This document shows, in pieces, positions 13,901 through 26,713 of a stretch of DNA of 64,000 nt; within the stretch, counting starts at the first letter, position 1, and each line of letters starts with the position of its first letter. The stretch comes from Caprimulgus europaeus. Taxonomy: Eukaryota > Chordata > Aves > Caprimulgiformes > Caprimulgidae. Under the pieces are notes generated by a model. That model was not told the DNA's origin, made no database searches, and was given only the letters and a program-made list of their open reading frames with translations. Made by a program: the position numbers and the translations under genes. The stretch is taken from NCBI GenBank assembly GCA_907165065.1, contig OU015525.1:2856622-2920621 (forward strand), given 5' to 3'.

Positions 13901-15854
13901 AGAAAAGTTGGACATTTCAAAGCAACAACTCTCTTTTCTCTAACACTTTGTTTCTTCTTCAGTCCTTTGCACTCTTCTGAACCAATGCCATCAACACATA
14001 GTTGCTGAAAAGCATAAATAGAGTTGAAGAAACTAGAAGGCAGGGGTGGACTAATTTAATCTACATTTAAGGAACTGCAGTTTGTCTCCTTACAACCTCA
14101 TCATCACTTTTAGAGTGCACAAAGAGAAAAAGGTACATTTGGTAAGTGATTCAAGTGGCATATTTTGAATGTCTGTTAGGATGCTCCAAGCTGCACTGAT
14201 GAAGTTGACTAGTTCTAGTGGACTACCAAAGGTTGGAGTCATCAGCTTAGGTGCCAGTGTCTGCACTGGAAACTATAACAAGTGATGTGCTCAAAGTATT
14301 GGGAATGAGATCACAGAACCACCAAGAAAGGGACAAGTTGTCCAAAAGTCCTGCTCCTAAGACATCTGTACTGGCCCACGGGTTTGTCCCACCACCTGGG
14401 CTCTGATCTCTAAACTCAAGCAAGAGGCTTTTCCTTGCTCTGGAAGATGCCACCTGGTTGCATTTGTATTTACAACTCACTTGCCTTTGACTAATCAGAG
14501 GAAACATTTGTGTCAGTTTTTCTTTCACCTTAAAATTTTTAACTCAGTTGATCAGGGCTGAAGTGGGTTTTTTTTGTTTGTTTGTTTGTTTTGGGTTTTT
14601 GGGGTTTTTTTTGGTTTGGTTTGGTTTTTTTTCAATAATTATATCAGGGACTTTGTACATGAAAAAAATGATGAAAGGAGAAACTAATTCATTTGTTTGA
14701 TCTTCATGTGGAGGTAAAAAAAATTCCCACCTGCTCTGCTAAGGAAAAAAAGTTCTATTTAAAGCTTGTACTCATATTGTGAGGGTAATGCCTTAATAGA
14801 GGATAGCTGTAATTCAGCATGGTAGAGGCAGCACCTTCCATTCAGCCCTCTCTAATGGATTCACCCATTCTCACATCACATAGAGGTGTTGCTCTCTCGT
14901 ATGGATGTGCACAACATGGCAAAGAACAACCACACAGGGAGCTGGGACACAGATCTCCTCTATCACCCATCTGATAAAGCCCAGAAGCTCTGTTAATCTC
15001 CTTGGCTCCAGCTACTCAGCTGAACTCCCCTTTTTTTTTTGTGTTTTGATGAGGAGTTATTTAATAAGATTTTTTAAATTGGTTTTCTCTAGGTTTTGCA
15101 TGGACCAAATTAAACCCATAATATGTGCAGATAAATGTACTGCTACCCCAGGGCTGGTCTATCACACAGTCAGATGCTCTTTATTAAACCCATTCTTCTT
15201 TTTAAATCACCTTCCTCAGAAGAGAGCTAGGAGAAAAGGAAGATGTTCTCATGGCCCATAAGCCAGCCTGGAGACATGTTCCCTGCTCTAAGCTACTGCC
15301 CATGGTGACTAAACATGAATTCACATGAGTGCAAGGGGAATTGCTTGTTTCTTCTCCTAAGTTCATCTTTGATCAGTGTGTATAAAAATAAAACTCCTGG
15401 AGCAAGGAACATCTTCTAGGGCAATGGATGGAGCCCAACAGCCAAACTCCTTTTGCAAAGCCCAAGGATGGCTGGGGGCTTAAGTACATTAACCACTACA
15501 TCTGTATTTCTTAAGGGACAACCTAAATTACATCATTTTGACTGAGCCAGAACAGAGATGTGAGCAAGCCCTGGGACATATGCATTGTCTGTACCCTTCA
15601 GTGAACTAGAAAACTAGTTGCTCTGGTGGCTTCTTGGGGCAACTGCAGTCAACAGCTTCTTTGTGTTTTCCCTGAATGGCTGGCTCCTAAAAAAAAAAAC
15701 AAGGTCTGATCCTTTTGCTCATAAAACACAAGAAGGCTTCTTATGAGTTTTAACAGCAAAGGTCCCTCTTTCAGGAACCAGGTCCTCAAAGAGGGGGTGG
15801 GACCTACTTGAGAAGTAGAGTAAAAACATCTTTGTCAAAAATGTCAATGTAGAA
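10973..15854. other. Intergenic DNA, mostly unique
   Basis: A 4.9-kb stretch with no recognised gene. It includes a T/G-rich low-complexity run at 14566-14632 and a short (AAAAC)n run near 12597-12614. No CR1 was identified. Confidence 0.55.
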
Positions 15855-16165
15855 AGGATGGCTTTAAACTAGATATTTCAGAGGATAGTGGTAACAGTTG
15901 ACAGTTAATTGAGGGAACTGCAGGTCAGAGTAGTATGCAGGGTAAAGTGTTAGATGAGACAAAAGTGCCAGGATGGATGAAAACAAGTCAGAAAATTATT
16001 GTCTTCTCATGCTTGTGCACAAATGCCTGGAAAACAATCAGAGGAGAGAGAGAGCTACTGCATGTTCCCCTCTGCAACACAATAACAGCATCCTTGAAAT
16101 AACAGAGACATGGTGGGACAGCTTGCAGGACCAGAGACCTCCAGAGGTGCCCTCCAACCTGCATG
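15855..16165 (+). mobile_element. CR1 copy with internal deletion: ORF2 5' part joined to 3' tail
   Basis: The left part resembles the CR1 region around the start of ORF2: GGCTTTAAACTAGATATTTC, then a degenerate endonuclease N-terminus with a TETWWDS motif at about 16100-16122. It passes within about 10 bp into GGACCAGAGACCTCCAGAGG and TCCAACCTGCATG, the CR1 3' terminus. Most of ORF2 (about 2.5 kb in a full element) is therefore missing from the middle. The left boundary is uncertain. Confidence 0.5.
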
Positions 16166-16167
16166 TT

Positions 16168-16366
16168 TAGGAATAGGGTGGTGAGGCACTGGAACAGGTT
16201 GCCCAGAGAAGTTGTGGATGCCCTGTCACTGGAGGCATTCAAGGCCAGGTTGGATGGAGTCCTGGCCAGCCTCATCTAGTGTCTGTCCACAGCAGGGGGG
16301 GTGGAACAAGATGATCTTTAAGATCCTTTCCAACCCAAGCCATTCTATGATTCTGTGACCCTATGA
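16168..16366 (+). mobile_element. CR1 retrotransposon, 3' end
   Basis: A plus-strand 3' fragment from AGGGTGGTGAGGCACTGG through AAGATGATCTTTAAGATCC to a tail CATTCTATGATTCTGTGACC. It is 5'-truncated and immediately follows the internally deleted copy. Confidence 0.9.
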
Positions 16367-17376
16367 ATCTGCATTTCTCCTAAGAAAATTGATGGTAGCC
16401 AGTAATATCATCCAAAGCAGGTGATCTGTAGAAGACTGCACTCTTGCTGCACTGAATACACAGAAGCTCTTTTGAGCAGTGACTTAGGAAGATGAGAAAG
16501 GGCAGTTTGCACAGCCAGGTTGGAATGTGACGTGGCTGGTACCACCCTCAAATTTGCTTGACAATGTAGGAGTGTACCTACCTCTCTGATGGTCACTTAA
16601 GAAGAGGGAGAGATCCCTGCAGAAAGCAACTAGAAATATGAATCAGAGCCAAGGTCAGGATGAAGGGTTTGTTTCTTTCAGCCCAGAAAACTTGTTAGAG
16701 AGGATTTTTTTTCATCCTCCTTTGCTGAGTCAAATAAGGACACTGTGAGAAGAGCTTGATTCAAGGGAGAGTGAAAAGGAAATGAGAAATCAATGAAAGG
16801 GTGAGGAGGGAGAAAACCTAGAGCACGAAGGGACTGAGAGAAACAGTTCCCTGATTTCACCAGCTTTGTGTCCTGGTGGGTTGGCTTACAACATGTGTGC
16901 AATGGGCAAGAGGAAGCAGCTGGACAACAGGAAAAGCAATGTCCCACCTCCATCAATGTTCCATCTACATCACATCCTGAAACTTGGGATAGCTACCACG
17001 TCTGTCTTTCTGTCCAAGGGACACACTGTCCCACCATCAGAGTAGTTAAGTACCTGATTTCTACTGCATTTATCCTCCAGAGCTCAAAAAGAAAGAGGTG
17101 TGTTGTTAGAGCCATTTCCAGTTTTGCTTGTTTTCTCCTGAGAAACAATAAAAGCAAAGAAGGAGAGTTGCAGCAGGAAAACAAATAATAGAGATAATGA
17201 GAAAAGATGAAAGGTCAAGAAAAAAGGATAAAGGGGGATAGGGCACAAAGACAAAAGATGCAGGCAAAAGAAGAAAGAAGACACTCACTGACTTTGCTAG
17301 TCAAAGTTACGTGAGAAATAACCAGGATCTGAAGCGCTGGGCAGATGTGTAGGACCCCATCAGAGAGCAAGCAAGT
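16367..17376. other. Intergenic DNA, nothing recognised
   Basis: Unique sequence that becomes purine-rich toward the 17.4-kb minisatellite. Confidence 0.55.
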
Positions 17377-17797
17377 GAGAAAGGGAGAGAAAAAGAGGGA
17401 GAGAAAAAGAGGGAGAGAAAAAGAGGGAGAGAAAAAGAGGGAGAGAAAAAAAGAGGGAGAGGAAAAAAGAGGGAGAGGAAAAAAGAGGGAGAGAAAAAAA
17501 AGAGGGAGAGAAAAAAAAGAGGGAGAGAAAAAAAGAGGGAGAGAAAAAAAAGAGGGAGAGAAAAAAAGAGGGAGAGAAAAAAAAGAGGGAGAGAAAAAAA
17601 AGAGGGAGAGAAAAAAAAGAGGGAGAGAAAAAAAAGAGGGAGAGAAAAAAAGAGGGAGAGAAAAAAAGAGGGAGAGAAAAAAGAGGGAGAGAAAAAAGAG
17701 GGAGAGAAAAAAGAGGGAGAGAAAAAAGAGGGAGAGAAAAAAGAGGGAGAGAAAAAAAAGAGGGAGAGAAAAAAAGAGGGAGAGAAAAAGGGAGAAA
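17377..17797 (+). repeat. 421-bp pure purine minisatellite, (AGAGGGAGAGAAAAA)n-like
   Basis: Every base on the plus strand from 17377 to 17797 is A or G. The unit is roughly AGAGGGAGA followed by a run of 4-8 A, repeated about 25-28 times with unit length 14-18 bp. Both strands show long open frames through it (Lys/Arg/Glu-rich one way, Phe/Ser/Pro/Leu-rich the other) only because the repeat lacks stops; these are not genes. Confidence 0.95.
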
Positions 17798-18269
17798 TTA
17801 AAGCAGCGGCAAGTGAAAAATAATCAAAGATAAATAAAGTCGACACAAAAAACGACTTTCATTTTCTCTTGCAGGCATTATAAAGTGAGGTGTACGAGCA
17901 GAGACTTTAATTTGCCTCCTTCCCACAGACTCAGCCCTGCTGATTCATTCAATTCAGCAAGGCTACACTGCTCACTGGCCTATAGTACCAATTTATATGC
18001 TAATCACCTTCGTTTGTAAATCAAGGCAGTCTTCTACAACACCTCCCTAGATTCACTGGTGTGAAATGCTGTCCATCTCCATATCCAGGGCTGGGAATTG
18101 CTAACTCTGAGACACAAAAGACATCAAATCCTAAATAATTGGATCATTGATAGAGTTCATCCCCGTGGATTAAGTTGCTGTTTCATCTCAGTTTCTCACC
18201 TTCTCAGCAGGAGCTTTGCTAAAGTTTTGTAGTTAGTCAAGCCTGGGAAAGACAAAAGAGGAAAAGACA

Positions 18270-18344
<75 letters not shown>
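18270..18344 (+). repeat. (ATT)25 microsatellite
   Basis: A perfect ATT trinucleotide array of about 75 bp. It is followed by about 90 bp of degenerate AT-rich sequence with further TAATAA runs to about 18432. Confidence 0.95.
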
Positions 18345-19926
18345 TAATTCTATTAATAATATTATAATTGTATTATTAATATTATATGATATTGATAATT
18401 ATAATGATAATAATAAAAATAATAATAATATCTCCTTTACACTCTGTCCTCCAGTGTTCCCTGATTTTCTTTTTCATAGCTTAAAGATCTCTCTTGGAAG
18501 GACAACCTGGAACAAGGAAGAAGCACCACTGGTTTCTTAGATGCCTTTTCCACCTGAATAAGGCAAGTCTGGGAGGAGCTTACCCATACCCAGAGGACAG
18601 GTTGTAAACTAAATGGGACTGTTGAGGTCAGGGGTTATTTCCAGTCTTCTGCTACAGGACTCCTAGGGGACCAGAAAAAAACCAACATCCTGATCTCACA
18701 AAGATGCTTTTGGAAAGCTTTGGAAAAACAAGACACCTTTTTTCCTAACAGAGGTTAGGATTGTGAGTCTGGGTCTCTTACAGCACCACTGGATACTCTG
18801 CAGTGGGAAAAACATGACCAGTTACTTTGAAAAGAAAGTCTGTCCTCTTCTTGACAAGCAATCTTTCACAACCTCTGGATTTCCACAGGCTGGTGAAAAC
18901 AGGGTAATTTCGTATGCAAAGTTTGTTACTTGGAATAATTAATACCAGTCCTTACCACTCTAAGACTCTTTAGCCAAGTTTCTAGCAATCAATACCAAAA
19001 AAAAGGAAGAAAGTTACAGAGCAATCATGCCCTTTTATCTCCAAAGGCAGCCTCATCTCTTTTTAGAAGACCTTCCTTCAATACATTTTCACCTAGGATG
19101 CTTTCTTGCTATTAGCCTTTTTGTTTTATGGCACCCATAGGGATCCCCAGTATTAACTACTCCTGTATAGACAGGAGAAACCCAATGCTGAGTCTCTAAA
19201 CTGGACCCATGGGTTTTGAAGATGTCCTTTGGCTGATTTTTGACCACTTTCCTCCTCTGAATACAGTTAATTTATGAAATCCTGCTCCAACAGCAATGGA
19301 GGCAAATGCTTAATGAATGGCAAAGGCAGCACAGTGACACTGACATCTCAAGCTGCAGGTCAGGGCACTGTGGTCAGGGCACTGTGGTCCCACCCTACAC
19401 CTCATCACCATAGTGTTCTATATCTCATTTGATGTTATTCCTATGATTTTCTGTGTGGTTTGCTCTATTTTTTCTATCTTAAGCCTGTGTGTGAATGTGA
19501 TGAGCTTCAACACAGGCTGGCTGTGAGCAGGGTAGGAGATCTGATGCCTGCTGCTAGACTGGGGCCACCAACTCTAGGAGCTCAAAGGTTCTGGTGCTAG
19601 ACAATGGGGAGGATTTGGACATGAGGGTCAACTGCTGAATGGACTAAGCCCAGCTGCTGGAGAAACTCAGGCTGAGTGTGAATATCCCTCAGCTTCAATC
19701 CTGATCACCTGAGGAGGAGAAGAGGATGGGGCCATCCATGCTGATCATGTTTGTGTGAGTGTTACGTGTGTTTATAGGATGATAAAGGCACTGCTCTCCA
19801 TGCTGTGCTGTAAGTCTGTAATAGCCTATGAGACACTTGGCTGAGAATATACAAATTATTCTGATTGCAGATCTAAGCTCAGGGAAATAAGATGTTTTAT
19901 TTAAGGAAGATAATTAATTAGCATAG
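18345..19926. other. Intergenic DNA, nothing recognised beyond AT-rich flank
   Basis: Degenerate AT sequence to 18432, then unique sequence. A 15-bp direct duplication (GTCAGGGCACTGTG) lies near 19362-19391. Confidence 0.55.
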
Positions 19927-20391
19927 AGACACAGAATAGTATGAGTTGGAAGGGACCTTAAAAGTCATCCAGTTCCAACACCCCTGCCATCAGCAGGGAC
20001 ACCTTTCACTAGACCAGGTTGCTCAAAGCCTCATCCAGCCTGGCCTTCAACACTTCCAGGGAGGAGCAGCCACAGCTTCTCTGGGCAACCTGGGCCAGTG
20101 TCTCACCACCCTCACAGGGAAGAATTTGTTCCTAATATCTAATCTAAACCTATCCTCTTTCAGCTTAAAGCCATTATCCCTTGTTCTATCACTACATGCC
20201 CTTGTAAAAAAATCCCTTCCCAGCTTTCTTCTAAGCTTCTTTCAGATATTGGAAGGCCACTAGAAGATCTACCTGGAGCCTTTTCTTCTCCAGGTTGAAC
20301 TACCCCAACTCTCTCAGCCTGTCCTCATAGGAGAGGTGCTCCAGCTCTCAGATCATCCTCATGGCCTCCTCTGGACTCACTCCAGTAGGTC
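19927..20391 (-). mobile_element. CR1 retrotransposon, 3' end
   Basis: A minus-strand copy starting ACACAGAATAGTATGAGTTG and running through the conserved ACCAGGTTGCTCAAAGCC and CCACCCTCACAGGGAAG blocks to the RT C-terminal region. It is the same subfamily as the copies near 26.3, 34.4 and 44.7 kb. It carries stops and small gaps. Confidence 0.92.
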
Positions 20392-20588
20392 CATTACTAT
20401 GGAAAATCACTCTTTGCTTGACTATCTATGCAGTGTGATCCATTTTGTATTTCCATTTTGCCTTTACTATTTCTTATAATGGGCCCAAAGCTGTGCCTGA
20501 CACTGAATGGGCGTGACCTTTTATAAACCAAGCTGATTTGCACTGTCCTGGCCTAGATGGACTGAGAACAACAATGAGGCTAAGCTCT

Positions 20589-20655
20589 TCACAGAATCAC
20601 AGAATGTTAGGGATTGGAAAGGACCTCAAAAGATCATCTAGTCCAATCCCCACTT
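20589..20655 (-). mobile_element. CR1 retrotransposon, 3' tail only
   Basis: A 67-bp terminal fragment, CACAGAATCACAGAATG then GGACCTCAAAAGATCATC, cut off after CCAATCCCC. It is severely 5'-truncated. Confidence 0.85.
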
Positions 20656-20864
20656 TCTTTCATTAACAAATAATAGACATCAGCCCTGAAATGCCAACCT
20701 TTCTGCATCTCAGGTCAGAAGAGAGCTTTTTTCATGGGCAGCAACTGTCACCCAGCAATTTCTTCTAGGCCTTTGGCTTCTTCCAGAAAATTTGTCAAAA
20801 TTGAGTGACAAGATTCAGTATCTTGAATAACAGCATGGCTTAGACTAAAGGAGCAACCAGATGG

Positions 20865-21322
20865 TCATAGAATCATAGAATGTTGTGAGTTGGAAAAGAC
20901 CCACAAGGATCATCGAGTCTAACTCTTACCCTAGCATAGTACTGTCACAAGATTCAGACCATGTGTCTGAGGGTGTTGTCCAAATGCTTCTGGAATGGTG
21001 TCAGGCTTGGTGCCATGAGCACCTCCCTGGGGTGCCTGTTTTAGTACTTCACCACCCTCTGCCTCAAGAACCTTTTCCTCATGGCCAACCTCACCCTCCC
21101 TGCCACATCTTCCTGCCATTTCCCCTGGTCTTATCATTGGTCACCAGAGACAAGAGCTCAGCACCTGCCCCTTCTCTTCCCCTTGGGAGGAAGTTCTAGA
21201 CCATGATGAGATCTCCTCTCAGTCTCCTCTTCTCCAGGCTGAACAAACCAAATTACTTCAGCCTCTCCTCATACCCTTCCCCTCTAAACCCTTCACCAAT
21301 TTTGTCACTTCCCTCTGCTGCT
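20865..21322 (-). mobile_element. CR1 retrotransposon, 3' end, second subfamily
   Basis: A minus-strand copy beginning TCATAGAATCATAGAATG, then TTGTGAGTTGGAAAAGACCC and ACAAGATTCAGACCATGTG, ending in the region CTTCAGCCTCTCCTCATACC. It matches the subfamily of the copies at 38.5 and 58.8 kb. Confidence 0.9.
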
Positions 21323-22850
21323 GGATTTTCTGTGCTCATCAAGCCTCTCTGCCTTTCCCCTGTGCTCTTGTATTTCAAACAGGTTACCAGCTCTTTGAAG
21401 AGGACATGGCCTCTTATTTCCCATGGAAATGCAAAACACCCACGAGCGATGGAAGCCTGTGTTGGCTGAGGTCTCAAAGCTTGAGTTGCAATATTAATAA
21501 TAGTTCCAAACATGAGCTAACATGAAGAATCTGCCTGTTATTTCAGCCAACAATTGATGAAAGCCAAGAAACTCCTGATATGCATTAAACCACCCTTTGA
21601 TTGTCCATTCCCTGAAAACCCTCAGCCCACACAGACCAGGAGGTGACAATTTGTCTTTTCAGTTAATTATTTCTCCTGAACAGAAACTCCCCTGCACTTC
21701 TTTTGCTTCCTGCAGAGTTTGCTTCTTTCTTTCTCTCCTGCTTTCAAATCACTCCCAACATTTGCATAAATTTCTTCTGTCATTGTTCCACCTCTAGAGA
21801 GGTCACTTGTCAAAGTACTGCCACAAAGCTTTATGTTTTAATTTTGAATTTACATGGCTTTGAAGCTAACATTTTTCATTAGAGGTAAAAAAAAAAAGCC
21901 TCTGTCCTGCTGTGTACCACACAAAGCACAGCTATGTTCTAGCAACAACAGCACGTTGCTTTGTATGTGCTGCAAAACCTGGTGGACACATAGGGAAATG
22001 GGGGATACCATCACTGGTGCCCCAAAAATTGAAGAAGCTGAAACATGGGAAGATTAAAACATTTATGAAAAAGTGATGCAAGGAAACCTGTAACAAAACT
22101 AGAAACTGAGTCTCCATCTCAGGAGTCTCTGCTCAGAATCTGCTCCATAGCAAAATTCATGTTGTCTTCTACGCCACTACCTCCAAACAGGAACCCAAGA
22201 TCCTTTTCCACCTCTGTGCTCTGAACTCTGTGGTTTTCATGCCTGCCTTGATCTTTGCAGGATGAGAGCAACTTGCTGAGTTTAGGATTAAATAGTTCAT
22301 TTGCAACTGGTCATCTGCAGAAGGCAAAAATAAGCCAGTCCTATGGGATCAGGTGAGAAACACACTTCTGCTTTGTCTTTACTTTGCTGAAGCTGAACTT
22401 TATTACTAGTTTACTTGGTTGAAAAATTAATTTTCCATAGCATAAATAGAAAAAAAACCAAAAAAACCCCAACATCCAAACAACCAAAACCCAACAAAAA
22501 GCCATTGCAGATGTGCAGAGCAGACAAATGCTACTGCAGCTAATTAATTGCTGCATCTTGTTTAATTCACATTAACTTTCTGGAGTTCACTGAACACATT
22601 TCTCACATAAATCATAGCTACTGTCTGAGTGCCTTTTTCAAGTGAGTTTGACATTAAAAAAATTACAATTTTAACCTGTCTCAATGCTTTTTAATGGTTT
22701 GGTACATTTATGGTTGTTTACCTGCGTGTTTATGGAGTAGTGGGTGTATGCATGGGTGCTTGTGTGAATATATATGGGTCAGTGTGTGCATGCATATTCA
22801 TGTGTCAGATTTAGGGTCAGAGTGCTGTTTTGCATCACATATAATATTTT
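21323..22850. other. Intergenic DNA, nothing recognised
   Basis: Unique sequence with short A-runs near 21889 and 22450-22500 and a weak TG/ATG-rich stretch near 22740-22805. Confidence 0.55.
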
Positions 22851-23033
22851 CACAGAACCACAGAATGGTTGGGACTGGAAGGGACCTCAGGAGATCATCT
22901 AGTCTAACCCCCTTGCTAAAGCAGGTTCACCTAGAGCAAGTTGCAAAGGAAAGTGGAAAGTGTCCAGACAGGTTTTGAACATCTCCAGGGATGGAGACTT
23001 CACAACCTCTCTGGGTAGCTTATTCCAGCACAT
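22851..23033 (-). mobile_element. CR1 retrotransposon, 3' fragment
   Basis: A minus-strand copy: CACAGAACCACAGAATGG, GGACCTCAGGAGATCATC, CTCCAGGGATGGAGACTTCA and TTCCAGCACATT. It is 5'-truncated and moderately diverged. Confidence 0.88.
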
Positions 23034-26000
23034 TATTTTGCCCCATGAGTATGGTGTAGGACATGGTGGTGGCTCTCAGCAGTGGGTTATATACACACAC
23101 TGAGCACTCTTTGGTCATGTGAAAATACTAAAGCAACTCTAGCCACATGCCTGTCACTACTGACTCTGCTCAGGACATATTGATTTTGATGATCAGGCAA
23201 GTAATTGCTTTCTTTTGCATATCTGGATTAATTAACTAAAGCAATACCTTGGTGAGGTCCTGTTCTCTGCATGAGAACCTAAGCCTTTGAATTTTAACCT
23301 GCTCTGTTCCGCTGCTGTTAATGGAACTGCAGAGATTCCCATGGCAGAAAATTTCATGGCACTGACTTCTCTTTTCCTCAAATTTGGCTTTTTGCCTAAA
23401 GGACTTTAAAATCAGTGGGAAGTGGTGGTGGTGAGGACTCAGCCCTGGTGTGTCTCTGTAGAAGTGGAATCATCTAGCACAAATAAGGGTTCAGCAACTG
23501 AGAGCAGCACAGTTACACTTGGCTATTTCTTAAATAAAATCTGCAAGGGGAGAAAGCAAACAAAACTACCCAAAATTTACACAAGGTTCCTCTCCAAGGG
23601 CTGAGTCCTGCTTGTCCTCTGTTTCCCCCCAAAATACAACATGTGTCCTTTCTTTCCCAATTTAGAAGTTGAAGAGGCTCTTGTAAACTCCACAGGAGCC
23701 AAGAGTTGTTGCTTTTCAAGCAGCAAACAGCTGTGAAGCAGCTGGCTGGTGGGAACCTGATCCAGGCTTGTGATCTTGGGACTTTTTCTCTCAAGATGCC
23801 ACAGCTCATTTGGCTTTCATGGTGGCTGCAATGCTCTCTTCAGAAGCCACGTTGCTCCTCACTAACATGCCAAAGCCACAACATCTCTGGGACACAGGAG
23901 GAGATGAGCAAAGCCCATCTCCACGTGCTGGGGCTCCACAGAATGTTGTCAGGGTGAAGAAAGGTAGTTCAGGTTGTATGGTTGACTTCTCTTGAGATGA
24001 TCAGTGAAGAGACTGAAGAGTGATTGAAACTTGCCTGCCTCATTCCCCTGGGTCTCTTTTTTGGCATTACTGCCATAACAGCTACTCAACTTGCTAACGA
24101 GCCAGTGTAATGAGTGATGTTCATTACTCAAACATAATGTGCATAACTCAGCAATGAGTTTCTCTGTTGGTGCTATTCAGCACCACATCCTAAAAGGATT
24201 CTCAGGTTTTTAAGGCCAAAAAGGAATGAATTTGACCATTCAACATCAAGTCCTGCGTGGCCCCATCTAAGGAACAGTGCTTCTCTTCCATGGTGGCCTT
24301 TCTAAAGGTATGAAATTCGCCTAACCAAGGGGTTTGCCAGAATAAGGGAGCTTTCAGCCTCAGATACATAAAAGGTTTTTCTGGAAAATCATGAATGAAG
24401 ATAGGTCTGAGCAAACAAACACCTAGAGAGGTCCTCCATGTGGATCCCTTGAGGACTCCTTACTCAGAAGGCTGTTGAAAGATACTTTGAAGGTGTTTTC
24501 TATTGGCAGACACTTCCCTGGGGAGGCACTGACCTCTTCCTGGGAGTAGTAGATTGGGGAAAATAAGAATAAATACAATCAAGAGTAATTTCCTCTCTTT
24601 TCTCCTCTGTTTAGATCTTGTCACAACAGGAGCTCAGGAACAGATTCATCCTACCTCATCATGGACATCTCAGATAGTATCATAGTGAGACAAAACATTC
24701 CCTTCAGCCACAAAATAGAAAGAATGCAGAGAGCAGCCTCCTGCCCTGGTCCAAAACCTTCCAGAAATGATGTCTTGCTCTATATGGGCCTTTTCCTATA
24801 TAGGCAGCCCTGGGGAGATGCTTTGCATTTTCTTCAATCTTCAGAATCTTCTCAATTTTCTAGTGCAGTCTTTTAACTGTGCAAAACACAATTTACCCAC
24901 TGCCACAGTGTGGTTGTGCTTCCTCCTTGTGAGATCATGGTGTGTGAACAAGTGTTCTCTGGTTGTCCCATGGCTAGAGCCTGGGGTGACTACAAGGCAG
25001 GATCATGGGGTTGTAGGACAGTTGAGGAAGATCTCAGGAGGTCCTTTTTAAGCTGAACCTTCCCTTGCAGCCACATCATATGATAACCACAATAAAAAAG
25101 GAAACCACCTGTACATACCCCGACCTCCTGCGTCCCCCACCTCTGACAGTCCTGTGAACACAGTGGGGACAAGTGCTCCCTCCTTCCAGCTCCCTTTGAT
25201 GAGAAGCAGCAGGACCTCCTGACCCATCTCTAGGGCTGTGATCTGAGCTTTGGGCTCTCCTGCCCTTCCAGCCCATCACCTCATGGTGGTGTCTGGTGGT
25301 GAGTATTTCCCTTCTGCCTGCTAATGCTATAAGATCTGGTATGGGAGATACAGGGCAAGAAACATCCCTGTAGAAAAGATGGAAAAGTCAATGGGACTCA
25401 CCATCAGGCAGTGCTGATTGAAGAAGGGTTGGAACTTGGCTCAGGGATTAGGGGACAGGGCTAAGAGGCTCTGGGGAACCCTATGCCTCAGCAATCTTTC
25501 CAGATGTTTCAGGTTATCTAATTCATTTCAGATAAGTCAAGAGAAGTCATTGCACCTGGGGACCTACTGGGCCATGATGCTTTTGGATCAAAGATCTGGA
25601 GAACAGCAGTCCTGGACCTGATTATCTAGACCCCTAAGCCTCCTCTAATCCTCTAAACCTGTAAGTTTATAGATGTACAAACTGTCAATCAGGTGATGGA
25701 GTAGAGTCAGGGAGATAAGGACATATTTTTTGCTGGATGATTTCAGCCATTCAAGGGTAAGCGCCAAGGAAGTGAATAATCCCTAGCTCAATTAATTTCC
25801 TGTCACCTTTCATGAGTGATAACCTTCACCTCCTTGTCCTAAGAGCTGTGCTCCTGCTTGCAGTCTGCCTGGTAATGCAGCAGGAGGCAGGGAAATCCAG
25901 GGAAGGTTGAGATTAGCTTTGCAGGTATGCAAACGAGGAAGCATCAGCATCACCCTGGTCCTGTTGGAAGTTATATCCCAGCACTGCTGCCTTCTACCAG

Positions 26001-26191
26001 TAATGCTGCTTGACTTGTGTTGAATACTGGACACTTCACTCATAAAATGGGAAGAAGGCATCAAGGCTTGGGTTGGAGATACCTGCAGAAAAGCAGGCTC
26101 TGCTGCACAGAAAAGGGAATTCCTCATGCCCTGGAAAAGGAGGTATTTTTTGGAATGTCAAGAGGTTGCTTTCCAGTAACTGAAAGGGCCA
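23034..26191. other. Intergenic DNA, nothing recognised
   Basis: A 3.2-kb unique sequence with slightly higher GC than its surroundings. No exon with convincing splice sites and family-like peptide could be found on either strand. Confidence 0.5.
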
Positions 26192-26509
26192 ACCAAGAAA
26201 GCTGAGGAGGGACTTTTTACAAGGGCAGTTAGTGATAGGATGAGGAGTAATGGCTTCAAAGTGGAAGGGGGTAGGTTTAGATTAAACATTAGGAAGAAAT
26301 TCTTCACTGTGAGGGTGGTCAGACACTGGCCCAGGTTGGCCAGAGAAGCTGTGGCTGCTCCTCCCTGGAAGTGTTCTTGGCCAGGTTGGATGAGGCTTTG
26401 AGCAACCTGGTCTAGTGGAAGGTGTCCCTGCTGATGGCAAGGGTGTTGGAACTGGATGATCTTTAAGGTCCCTTCTAATCCTAACCACTCAATGGTTCTG
26501 TGATTCTAA
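26192..26509 (+). mobile_element. CR1 retrotransposon, 3' end
   Basis: A plus-strand copy from GGGACTTTTTACAAGGGC through CACTGTGAGGGTGGTCAGAC to the tail ATGGTTCTGTGATTCTAAG. It lies just downstream of the distal ADGRB2 poly(A) candidate. Confidence 0.92.
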
Positions 26510-26707
26510 GTTACAAAGCTAAAAGCAAAAGATGCATTTGTGGGGCAAGTTTGATCTTGGGCTATGGCTCTTCCAGAGTCTAGAGCCAAAGAGGCAGCTG
26601 GAGATATAGGAGAGGTGTTTCCCAACACCCGGGTGCAATGCAAACCACATGTGGGGTGTGGGCAGGGGCACTTTTAAAAAGCAGACATGGCTAGAGTTTA
26701 CACCTCT

Positions 26708-26713
26708 TTTATT
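26708..26713 (-). terminator. Candidate distal poly(A) signal AATAAA
   Basis: Canonical AATAAA on the minus strand about 2.73 kb after the stop, in the context TTTCTAATAAAAGAGG. A T-rich stretch and a GTG-rich stretch follow downstream on the minus strand. The whole interval 26.5-29.4 kb lacks CR1 insertions, and a CR1 copy appears just beyond this signal. That fits, but does not prove, a long 3' UTR ending here. Confidence 0.4.

Noticed and set aside
17307..17846. Long open frames on both strands (162 and about 179 codons) through the 17.4-kb region
   Set aside because: They exist only because a purine repeat contains no stop codons; the peptides are monotonous repeats with no start context or flanking gene structure.
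1..26500. Exons of a downstream neighbour such as COL16A1
   Set aside because: Human gene order suggests it could lie on this side, but no Gly-X-Y collagen repeats or other recognisable exons were seen.
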